Positions 11,527 through 21,326 of a stretch of DNA of 64,000 bases are shown here, in pieces. Position 1 is the stretch's first letter. The number at the start of each line of letters is the position of its first letter. The translations under genes and the position numbers were made by a program. The DNA comes from Cocos nucifera (Eukaryota > Streptophyta > Magnoliopsida > Arecales > Arecaceae): the NCBI GenBank assembly GCA_006176705.1, contig QRFJ01000376.1, positions 124,001-188,000 of the forward strand. Reading direction: 5' to 3'. The notes under the pieces were generated by a model. The model did not search any database, had not been told where the DNA came from, and saw nothing but the letters and a program-made list of their open reading frames with translations.

Positions 11527-12155
11527 GCCACTAGGTTAGTCATAATTATTATGACTAAGTCAAGTCAAGTTTAAAGAGACCTAAATTAAAATTTTCTAAA
11601 AAAATATTAAGTCTAAGGTCTTCCACCATTGTAGATGTGCGGGTCCTTCTCGAGGTTGATTATTCTTGACTAAATATAGTGGTTCAGTTACACCGGGAAG
11701 ATGCAACCATGTCTATTAGGCATTGGATGCTACGGGTTGGAGGATGGATTTGGCTCAATATTATGGATATGGTGAGGGATCCAATCAAAAATCCAATCTA
11801 TATAAATGGTGGATCTGACTTAACTAAGGAGTGGATTAATATTTCGGATATGGTGAGATTCATGAATTAGAAACTAGGTTAGGATGCACCATGATTAGAG
11901 AATCATTGGACAAGAGTTGTCTACTCATCGATTGATCCATCAATAGTAACTGTTAGGTGGGATGGTGAGTCAGTTGGTGGGACCGCACCATCCACTAGAA
12001 ATCAATAATCGTGAAGATTTTCGCATCTCTATCAAGAAAGTCTAGGTATCCACATAAATAATGGGAGCATAATTTATTTAAAAATAAAATTTTTAAATAA
12101 ATTAATTAAGTCTAATTATAAAATCTAACTAGAAACTTTGACTCTCTATAGAAAA

Positions 12156-12995
12156 ATATCTGCGTCCAATCCACTAGCCCATATCTTGGACACCCATAGA
12201 CTGATCGAATCTAACTACAAGGATTGGCTTCAGAACATTAAAATCATTTTGGATTTTGAGAAGTTGACTAATGTGTTGGAAAAGGATCATCTCATCTTAC
12301 CAGTCCGTCCATCCATTGATCAGAGAGCATCTCTTGAGAAGTGAATGGATGAAGATAACAAAATTAGATATTACATGTTGGGCTCAATGTCTGATGAGCT
12401 CCAGCGCCAACATGAAGACATTAAGATTAGCCACCAAATGTTGGCTCACCTACAAGAGTTGTTTAGTGAACAGAGTCATGTAGCCAAATATCAAGTCACT
12501 AAAAGACTGTTTAAGACTCAAATGCATGATGGACAGTCAGTCCAAGATCATTGTCTAATGATGATGAAGGACTTAGAAGATCTTGAGAAGTTTGGAGTCA
12601 AGTTAGATTAGGATATGTAGACTGACATAATTCTACAGTTCTTGACTGATGTGTATGGACAGTTCATCATGAACTACCATATGCATAAACTTCAGAATAC
12701 CTTGGCTAAGCTCATGAATATGCTGGTTACTGCTGAGCTTTCTATGAAAGATTTTAAAGACGCAGTACTTGTTGCGGAGTGGACTTCTTTTAATAGAAAA
12801 TCTTTTAGAAAGAAGAAGTCCGTGAAGAAGCAGAATATGGATGGTGGGAAGAAGAAAACACAGAGCCAAAGAAGAAGGCTGCTGATAAAGAAAAATATTT
12901 TCATTACAACACTGACGGTCATTGAAAGCGAAACTATCCTCTTTACCTGGCCAGCCTGAAGAACAAGAAGGAGGCAGGTCCTTCTAGAGGTATGC
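12156..12995 (+). pseudogene. Gag of tandem copy 2, broken
   Basis: This is capsid/nucleocapsid of the A family. The normal start codon is ATA here (12156-12158), followed by SASNPLAHILDTHRL. Trp-to-stop TGA at 12342-12344 interrupts the LEK-MDEDNK block, and CAG/TTG-to-TAG changes follow 12609. At the position where A1, A2 and X have TGA, this copy has AGA (12504-12506), reading KRLFKTQ. The basic linker KKKSVKKQN precedes the knuckle, whose Cys residues are Tyr and whose Trp is a stop. Almost all lesions are G-to-A or C-to-T. Confidence 0.8.
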
Positions 12996-14430
12996 TCGTT
13001 ATAGAATCTAATCTTATGGTTTCTTCTGCATCTAATTGGATACTTGACTCTGATTCTAGTGCTCACTTGTGCACTTCTATGCAAGATCTTGAGGATAGTA
13101 GGAGGCTGAGGGATGGTGAGATGATCCTATGCATCAGAAATGGTGCAAGAGTTGCTGCTGTGGTTGTAGAAATCTATTCTCTACGATTATCATAAGGATT
13201 AGACATAATACTTAGGGACTATTTTTATGTGCCTACAGTAAGTAGAAATTTAATTTCTATTTCATGTTTAGCATAGAAAGGCTATGTAATTAGTTTTCTT
13301 AAGGACCATTACAATATTCTTTATGAAAGAAATAAAATTGCAAGTGGTTTTTTTAATAATGTTCTCTATCAGTTACATATTGATATTTCTATTTTTAATA
13401 TCAAGCAAAACGTGAATGCCATAGAATCAAAGCGACCTAGGGATAGTCTAAATGATAGGTATCTTTGGCACCTTAGGCTAGATCATATAGCTAAAAATAA
13501 GATTAACAAATTGGAGAAACCCAGGCTATTAAGTCCATTGACTTTTGAGTCATATCCGATTTATGAATCATGCCTTCATAGCAAAATGACCAAGCTTTCT
13601 TTTTTGGGACATGGAGAAAGGGCCACAGACCTGCTTGCCCTAGTACATATTGATGTATGTAGTCCATTTGATGTACTAGTCAGGGATAATTACATCTACT
13701 TCATCATCTTTATCGATGATTTGTCTCAGTATGGGTATGTATATTTGATGCAACAAAAGTCTGAAGCTTTTGAAAAGTTCAAGAAATTTAGACTCGAAGT
13801 AGAAAAAGAAACGAGAAAACCAATTAAGATTCTTCGATCAGATCGAGGAGATGAATATCTTAGTCAGAAATTCTTAGACTATCTTAAGGATTATGGCATA
13901 GTCTCTCAATGGACTCCACCTGGAATGCCTCAACTCAATGGGATATCAGAATGGAGAAATTGGATCCTATTAGATATGGTTTGATCCATGATGAGCTTCA
14001 CAGACCTTCCTAAATTTCTTTGGGGACATAGTCTATTGACTGCTATATATCTATAGAATAGGGTTCCATCTAAAATCATTCCTACTACACCGTATGAGAT
14101 ATGGTATGGTAAGAAACCAAGTTTGAGTCATCTCAGAATTTGGGATTGTTCGGCCCATGTCAAGAGACAACAGACGGATAAATTAGAGTCTAGGTCCTTT
14201 AGAGCTTGGTTTATAGGATATCCTAAAGAGTCATTAGGATATTATTTCTATCTTTCGAAAGATCATAATGTGATTATGAGTTGACACGCCATCTTTCTTG
14301 AAAAGTAGTTTATTTAAGATGGTGTAATCGAAAGACAGATTAGGCTCGAGGAGAAAGTCTCCCAAGAGCCACGAGCCAAGAAACCTATGGAACTCAATCA
14401 GATTGAGCTAGTCCAATCACTATCTCATAT
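12996..14430 (+). pseudogene. Protease-integrase of tandem copy 2, broken
   Basis: The protease active site reads WILDSDSSAHLCTS (13037 on), with the glycine of D-S-G changed to Asp. A 190-codon open stretch at 13412-13984 holds the integrase zinc region (WHLRLDH; YESC, with the first Cys changed to Tyr) and most of the core (VHIDVCSPF, IFIDDLSQYGYVYLM, LRSDRGDEYLS, TPPGMPQLNGISEWRN), so the catalytic D, D and E are present. It stops at TGA 13982, an Arg CGA in A1. The shared linker TAG is at 14306-14308. Confidence 0.8.
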
Positions 14431-15059
14431 GCCACTAGGTTAGTCATAATTATTATGACTAAGTCAAGTCAAGTTTAAAGAGACCTAAATTAAAATTTTC
14501 TAAAAAAATATTAAGTCTAAGGTCTTCCACCATTGTAGATGTGCGGGTCCTTCTCGAGGTTGATTATTCTTGACTAAATATAGTGGTTCAGTTACACCGG
14601 GAAGATGCAACCATGTCTATTAGGCATTGGATGCTACGGGTTGGGGGATGGATTTGGCTCAATATTATGGATATGGTGAGGGATCCAATCAAAAATCCAA
14701 TCTATATAAATGGTGGATCTGACTTAACTAAGGAGTGGATTAATATTTCGGATATGGTGAGATTCATGAATTAGAAACTAGGTTAGGATGCACCATGATT
14801 AGAGAATCATTGGACAAGAGTTGTCTACTCATCGATTGATCCATCAATAGTAACTGTTAGGTGGGATGGTGAGTCAGTTGGTGGGACCGCACCATCCACT
14901 AGAAATCAATAATCGTGAAGATTTTTGCATCTCTATCAAGAAAGTCTAGGTATCCACATAAATAATGGGAGCATAATTTATTTAAAAATAAAATTTTTAA
15001 ATAAATTAATTAAGTCTAATTATAAAATCTAACTAGAAACTTTGACTCTCTATAGAAAA

Positions 15060-15899
15060 ATATCTGCGTCCAATCCACTAGCCCATATCTTGGACACCCA
15101 TAGACTGATCGAATCTAACTACAAGGATTGGCTTCAGAACATTAAAATCATTTTGGATTTTGAGAAGTTGACTAATGTGTTGGAAAAGGATCATCTCATC
15201 TTACCAGTCCGTCCATCCATTGATCAGAGAGCATCTCTTGAGAAGTGAATGGATGAAGATAACAAAATTAGATATTACATGTTGGGCTCAATGTCTGATG
15301 AGCTCCAGCGCCAACATGAAGACATTAAGATTAGCCACCAAATGTTGGCTCACCTACAAGAGTTGTTTAGTGAACAGAGTCATGTAGCCAAATATCAAGT
15401 CACTAAAAGACTGTTTAAGACTCAAATGCATGATGGACAGTCAGTCCAAGATCATTGTCTAATGATGATGAAGGACTTAGAAGATCTTGAGAAGTTTGGA
15501 GTCAAGTTAGATTAGGATATGTAGACTGACATAATTCTACAGTTCTTGACTGATGTGTATGGACAGTTCATCATGAACTACCATATGCATAAACTTCAGA
15601 ATACCTTGGCTAAGCTCATGAATATGCTGGTTACTGCTGAGCTTTCTATGAAAGATTTTAAAGACGCAGTACTTGTTGCGGAGTGGACTTCTTTTAATAG
15701 AAAATCTTTTAGAAAGAAGAAGTCCGTGAAGAAGCAGAATATGGATGGTGGGAAGAAGAAAACACAGAGCCAAAGAAGAAGGCTGCTGATAAAGAAAAAT
15801 ATTTTCATTACAACACTGACGGTCATTGAAAGCGAAACTATCCTCTTTACCTGGCCAGCCTGAAGAACAAGAAGGAGGCAGGTCCTTCTAGAGGTATGC
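15060..15899 (+). pseudogene. Gag of tandem copy 3, broken
   Basis: It is the same as the copy 2 gag: ATA replaces the start (15060-15062), Trp-to-stop TGA at 15246-15248, AGA at 15408-15410 where other subfamilies have TGA, and a knuckle with Cys-to-Tyr changes and a stop. Shared lesions show that the copies were duplicated after decay, or that one sequence was assembled twice. Confidence 0.8.
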
Positions 15900-17348
15900 T
15901 CGTTATAGAATCTAATCTTATGGTTTCTTCTGCATCTAATTGGATACTTGACTCTGATTCTAGTGCTCACTTGTGCACTTCTATGCAAGATCTTGAGGAT
16001 AGTAGGAGGCTGAGGGATGGTGAGATGATCCTATGCATCAGAAATGGTGCAAGAGTTGCTGCTGTGGTTGTAGAAATCTATTCTCTACGATTATCATAAG
16101 GATTAGACATAATACTTAGGGACTATTTTTATGTGCCTACAGTAAGTAGAAATTTAATTTCTATTTCATGTTTAGCATAGAAAGGCTATGTAATTAGTTT
16201 TCTTAAGGACCATTACAATATTCTTTATGAAAGAAATAAAATTGCAAGTGGTTTTTTTAATAATGTTCTCTATCAGTTACATATTGATATTTCTATTTTT
16301 AATATCAAGCAAAACGTGAATGCCATAGAATCAAAGCGACCTAGGGATAGTCTAAATGATAGGTATCTTTGGCACCTTAGGCTAGGATCATATAGCTAAA
16401 AATAAGATTAACAAATTGGAGAAACCCAGGCTATTAAGTCCATTGACTTTTGAGTCATATCCGATTTATGAATCATGCCTTCATAGCAAAATGACCAAGC
16501 TTTCTTTTTTGGGACATGGAGAAAGGGCCACAGACCTGCTTGCCCTAGTACATATTGATGTATGTAGTCCATTTGATGTACTAGTCAGGGATAATTACAT
16601 CTACTTCATTCATCTTTATCGATGATTTGTCTCAGTATGGGTATGTGTATCTTGATGCAGACACAAGTCTGAAGCTTTTGAAAAGTTCAAAGAAATTCAG
16701 ACATCGAAGTAGAAAAACAAACGAGAAAACCAATTAAGGATTCTTCGATCAGATCGAGGAGGATGAATACCTTAGTCAGAAATTCCTTAGACTATCTTAA
16801 GGAATTATGGCATAGTCTCTCAATGGACTCCACCAGGAACACCTCAACTCAATGGGTTTCAGAATGGAGAAATTGGATCCTATTGGATATGGTTCGATCC
16901 ATGATGAGCTTCACAGACCTTCCTAAATTTTCTTTGGGGACACTCAGTCTGTTAACTTCTATATATCTACTGAATAGGGTTCCATCTAAAATCATTCCTA
17001 CCACACCGTATGAGATATGGCATGGTAAGAAACCAAGTCTGAGTCATCTCAGAATTTGGGATTGTCCGGCTCATGTCAAAGAGACAACAGACGGATAAGT
17101 TAGAGTTCTAGGTCCTTTAGAGCTTGGTTTATAGGATATCCTAAAGAGTCATTAGGATATTATTTCTATCTTTCGAAAGATCATAATGTGATTATGAGTT
17201 GACACGCCATCTTTCTTGAAAAGTAGTTTATTTAAGATGGTGTAATCGAAAGACAGATTAGGCTCGAGGAGAAAGTCTCCCAAGAGCCACGAGCCAAGAA
17301 ACCTATGGAACTCAATCAGATTGAGCTAGTCCAATCACTATCTCATAT
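15900..17348 (+). pseudogene. Protease-integrase of tandem copy 3, broken
   Basis: The protease again has DSD instead of DSG. The integrase is split by extra bases: 16384 (ctaggatcat), 16610 (cattcatc), 16650-16660, 16699-16709 (acatcgaag), 16757, 16791 and 16805. Each inserted base lies where copy 2 and the A1/A2 form differ, and the result looks like both spellings joined. A 111-codon piece at 16763-17098 preserves the integrase C-terminal part (LNRVPSKIIPTTPYEIWHGKK). The shared TAG lies at 17224-17226, and a linker with PRRSERIFRPPERYL follows at about 17350. Confidence 0.75.
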
Positions 17349-19023
17349 ACCCCGTAGATCAGAAAGAATTTTCCGTCCTCCTGAAAGATACTTAGATACT
17401 ATTTCAGAGGACATAGAGAAAATGTTCTTCATAGGAAAAGAAATTCATGGTGATGATTCCAAAATCTATGATGAGGTGATATCAGATATCGACTTCGAAA
17501 AATGGTTAGAGGCAATGAAGTCAGAGATTGACTCTATGCACTCGAACAAAGTCTAGACCTTGGTAGATCCACCTGAAGGTATAGTACCTATTGGGTGTAA
17601 ATGGATCTTCAAGAGAAAGATAGGTACCAATGGGAATGTAGAGACATTCAAAGTAAGTCGCATAGCGAAAGAGTATAGTCAGTGCGAAGGCATTGACTAT
17701 CAGGATACTTTTTCGCCAGTAGCCATACTCAAATTCATCACATATTGCTTGCTGTTGCTGCCTATTTCAATTATGAAATATGGCAGATGGAAGTGAAAAT
17801 GGCATTCTTAAATAGATATCTTGAGGAAGATATCTATATGGAATAGCCATTGGGTTTCACATCCAATGATACTGATCATAAGGTCTACAAGTTGCAAAGG
17901 TCCATATATGGACTTAAGCAAGCATCTCGATACTAGAATGCTCATTCCAATAATGTGATCAAATTATTTGGATTCATCAAGAATGAGGAGGAGCTCTGTA
18001 TTTTCAAAAAGATCAGTGGGAGCGCTATTGTCTTTCTCGTACTGTACGTGGATGACATCCTCCTAATTGAAAATGATATTTTCATATTGACTACGATCAA
18101 AATATGGTTGTCTAAAGAATTCTTTATGAAAGACCTAGGAGTGACATCCTTTATTCTAGAAATTAAGGTCTATAGAGATAGATCAAATAGGATACTGGGT
18201 TTCTCATAGAAGATGTACATAGAGGAGGTGCTAAAGAGGTTTAGCATAGAAAACTCCAAGAGGAGATTGGTGCGCTTCAGACATGGCGTTCATCTCTCTA
18301 AGAAGATATGTCCCAACACACCTAGGGAGATTGAATGCATGAGTAAGATCCCTTATGCTTCAGCAATAGGGAGCCTCATGTATGCCATGTTATGTACATG
18401 ATTTGATATTGCCCATGCTGTGAGTGTTATGAGCAGGTGTCAGTCAAATGCAGGTGAAGAGTACTGGACTTCTATGAAACGTATCCTTAAGTACTTAAGA
18501 AGGACTAAGGATATGTTTCTAGTCTTTGGTAATGCAGAACTCCAAGTCTAGGAGTATACAGACTCAAATTTTATGTCTGATATAGATGATCGAAAGTTGA
18601 CATCTGAAAGTCTATTTATTTATAATGGTGGTGCTGTCAGTTGAAAAAGTTTCAAGTAGACGATGATAGTAGATTCCACCATGGAAGTAAAGTACATCAC
18701 TACGTCGAAAGCTATAAAGAAGGCATTTTGATGCAAGATGTTTGCCGCAGAGCTCAAAATGATGTCATCAGATGCCGTCCCTCTGTACTGTGACCACAAT
18801 GGCGCCATAGCCCTAGCTAAGGAGTCGAGGTCTCATAAAAAATTCAAGCACATCAAGCGGCGATACCACCTCATCCATGATTACCTTGAAAAGGGATACG
18901 TCGAGGTCAAAAGAGTCAACACTACAGATAATGCGGTTGATCCGCTGACAAAGCCATTGGGCCAGTAGAAGATCGAAGCCTATCTTGAGAAGATGGAACA
19001 TAGATTTGTAGCCAATTAGCTTT
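17349..19023 (+). pseudogene. Reverse transcriptase-RNase H at 17.3-19.0 kb, many stops
   Basis: This is the only RT-RNase H block in the left half apart from C1. Blocks in order: PPEGIVPIGCKWIFKRKIG (17568 on), the QDTFSPVAILK palm entry, the LYVDDILLIENDI catalytic core (YVDD intact, about 18045-18070), SKEFFMKDLG, and IPYASAIGSLMYAMLCT. RNase H keeps YTDSNFMSDIDDRK, then LYCDHNGAIALAKESRSHKK and RRYHLIHDYLEKGYVEVKR. Stops at 17554 (Trp), 17844 (Gln), 17935 (Trp), 18207 (Gln), 18399 (Arg) and 18965 (Gln) are all C-to-T or G-to-A. Because it retains the RNase H middle, it is the reference that reveals the deletion in the copy near 62.6 kb. Confidence 0.85.
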
Positions 19024-19039
19024 AGGTCAAGTGAGAGTT

Positions 19040-20361
19040 TGTTAGATGTGTGCCCCAGAAGCAGATTAGCTATCACTTGTAATACACTTCTAAGGATAAT
19101 TTTATAATTTTTATTATAAATTAATAAATAGATTATTTTTCTATCATAGTGTGTATTTAAAAGTGTCTGTGATATATCCTTTGAGGTAATGGTAATGATA
19201 ATTCATATTTTCAAGAGTTGAAAATTTAAGACATAAATTTTCATAATTAACTCATAAAATGCTTTCGATTGTCGGATCATCATGAGGATGGTGATCGATT
19301 CGAAAGATTGGTGTATGATCGCTTTATTAGGACAGACGTGTCTTAAGTCTATGTTGTGGAGACACTGAAGTGAGAGTATAGGTATTTGTTAGAGAACGAG
19401 GGCACTAAGTGTGACCACCTCGAGTAGTCATAAAAAAGTCTACCTTCTCATCAGTGATTGACTCGATGCTGTAGTAGTGTGTATGGTTCTTTGACCTATA
19501 GTGCATCGGCAGTTCACCTTGAGGGTGTTATAGTTTGACTACATCATAACTCGGTCTTCTAGTCATTTGAAATCTTGAGGTGTATGTTGGCTATAACATG
19601 TTCATTATAGGAATTGGGTTGCACCAATAAGGAGATCTATCTACCTTAGTAGATGAGGAGTAGCCCTATGATAATCATGAGATTAAGTCTTTAAGCCCAT
19701 GGCCATGGTAGAGTGAAGATGATAGAAAGAGTTTCTATTAGGGTTTCATGTTGGACTTGAATCAAATGATTAATTCATATGACGGAAATTGGGTTTGATG
19801 AGTTCACCTTAACACTAATCCTATCAGAGCTTAAGATAGAAGAACCCAATCACCTAGGTAACTGCATTGAGAGGTTCACTTTTTGTTCTGATGGATCGCC
19901 GTCATATACTACTATGTGTCACTGATGGATTTTGGAAGCAATTAGAATGATTTTAATGATCAATCATTCTAATTATATGAATCAGAAAAGTTTTGATCCA
20001 TCGAAAGATATTTTGATGATATCGATGATGAAGATTGTGACATATCTTATTACCACATAAAATTAAACCTAACTAGATCATACAAACAAAGGTTTGGATT
20101 TGGATGTCATCAATTAAGCTAATCTAGTTTGATTGATTTGAATTAGATCCAATCAGGTTCAAGGTAATTGTGCTAGCACACGATTGAGCCTGACTTTTTC
20201 CTTCTAAAATCTTTTTGATTCATCGCAACCAAGTCAAATTTAATTTGGCTCATTCTTGTGTTTTGAATGAGTTTATTTTTATCTAACTGGAACAAGTCCA
20301 GATCAGATTAATTATAGAAATTAAATCCATTCATAATCAAATTGGACTTGGGTCAAAAGTT
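19040..20361 (+). repeat. A3-type 3' LTR, 3'-truncated
   Basis: It begins TGTTAGATGTGTGCCCC after a short degraded purine tract (aagtgagag, 19030-19037). It matches the 4468-6008 LTR through agtccagatcagattaattatag. It breaks off at about 20361, where the LTR partner continues ...gttgacctattt but this copy turns into copia integrase sequence. It is the probable 3' LTR of element X, though the gap and the tandem array stop me proving the pairing. Confidence 0.75.
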
Positions 20362-21200
20362 AGAGGTGGATATTTCTACTTCATAAATTTCATGGACAAC
20401 CTATTGAGGAATGGATATATCTATTTATTGAAGCATAAGTTAGAGTTATTTGAAATGTTCAAACTATTCCGTAATAAGGTAGAAAAGCAAATTAAAAAGA
20501 GTATTAAAACTCTTCAATTTGACCGACGGGGTGAGTATCTTTTCAGTGAGTTTCTGACATATCTTGAAAAGAATGGGAATCTCTTCCATTGGACTTCTCC
20601 TAGAACACCATAGCATAATGGTGTGTCTGAAAGGAGGAATCAAACGCTATTGGATATGGTTCGATCCATGATGGGGTTTACTAGCCTACTAATTTTCTTA
20701 TGGGGATATGCACTTGAGTCGGCTTGTTATATTCTGAATAGGATTTTGAGTAAGTCTGTAGCCAAAATGCCATATGATATATAGACAAGACGTAAGCCAG
20801 TACTCTCGCACCTTAGGATTTGGGGTTATCTGGTTTATGTTAAAGTTTAGTAACAGACAAGCTTGGACCTAGGTCTGATAAGTGTTATTTTATAGGATAC
20901 CTAAAAGAGATCAAAGGATGTCACTTCTACCTAGCTGATGAGCAAAAGATGTTTGTTAGCCTTAAGGCAATCTTTTTGGAAAAGAAGTTCCTTAGTGAAG
21001 GGACTAATGCAGCTAAGGTCGAACTTGAGGAAGTTCAATAGGTAGAAAAATCGACACAAGTAGATGAACCCCAATCGGATTTGATTAGATCAGATCCGGA
21101 GTCCATTGAAATTGCATCTTTAAGGCGGTCTGGTAGAGCACCACGTCATCCAAACATTGAAACTACATCCTTAAGGCGATCTGGTAGTTTGAATGGTTCA
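20362..21200 (+). pseudogene. Integrase fragment of a different copia element (D)
   Basis: This is an integrase core with GGYFYFINFMDN, a GYIYLLKHKLELFEMFK block, FDRRGEYLFSEFL (the second catalytic Asp retained), a HNGVSERRNQTLLDMVRSMMGF block with the Glu, and RKPVLSHLRIWGYL. It then runs through DKCYFIGYLKEIKG- and FLEKKFLSEGTN-like blocks into the linker SLRRSGRAPRHP. A stop before HNGV and a frameshift near 20850 break it. It is clearly less related to the A copies than they are to each other, and at the site of their shared TAG it reads AAG (20985-20987). It has no zinc-binding region, RT or gag, so it is truncated at both ends. Confidence 0.75.
21104..21187 (+). repeat. 33-bp imperfect direct repeat in D linker
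   Basis: 21104-21136 and 21155-21187 share a 33-bp sequence (start cattgaaa, end ctggtag) with a few differences, 51 bp apart. It duplicates the TSLRRSG part of the integrase-RT linker. Confidence 0.6.
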
Positions 21201-21326
21201 AATACCTAGGAGAGAGAGTCCCAGGTGCATACATTTTATCCAAATAATGTGCCACCCCTTTTTATTCTAATTTTGTGCAACAAAATGCAGAATAAAATAA
21301 AATATGGCATCAAACTCCATGGAGAG
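21201..21326 (+). repeat. Likely left piece of an LTR split by the A2 insertion
   Basis: The last bases read atcaaactccatggagag. Placed next to 32501 (gaaagtcctcctgtacg) they resemble the A3 LTR around 5240-5275 (atcaaactcttgagggaagagtcctacgtg). So this piece and 32501-33137 are probably one LTR interrupted by the A2 element. Where this LTR starts is not clear. Confidence 0.45.

Larger units (their letters stand above)
11527..14430 (+). repeat. Tandem block, copy 2 (complete, 2,904 bp)
   Basis: The block runs from the leader (GCCACTAGGTTAGTC, downstream of the possible leader splice donor) through gag, protease and integrase to the integrase-RT linker (...tctcatat). There the next copy begins. 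Matching points are 2,904 bp apart from copy 3 (11679/14583, 12138/15042, 12642/15546). Left and right joins are identical, and only a 2-bp AT is shared by the two parent sequences at the join. RT, RNase H and LTRs are excluded from the unit. Confidence 0.85.
14431..17348 (+). repeat. Tandem block, copy 3, running on into RT
   Basis: It is nearly identical to copy 2 for its first about 1.95 kb; visible differences include a G/A near 14645 and a T/C near 14924. From about 16381 to 17105 it acquires A1-like bases with extra inserted nucleotides, then is again like copy 2 to 17348. Unlike copies 1 and 2 it is not followed by the leader junction but continues into RT and RNase H, so it is the 3'-most unit of the array. 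Confidence 0.8.

Noticed and set aside
11527..17348. Tandem copies considered as a satellite or a cluster of host genes
   Set aside because: Each unit is clearly leader-gag-protease-integrase of the A family, so it is a retrotransposon-derived duplication rather than an independent gene family.
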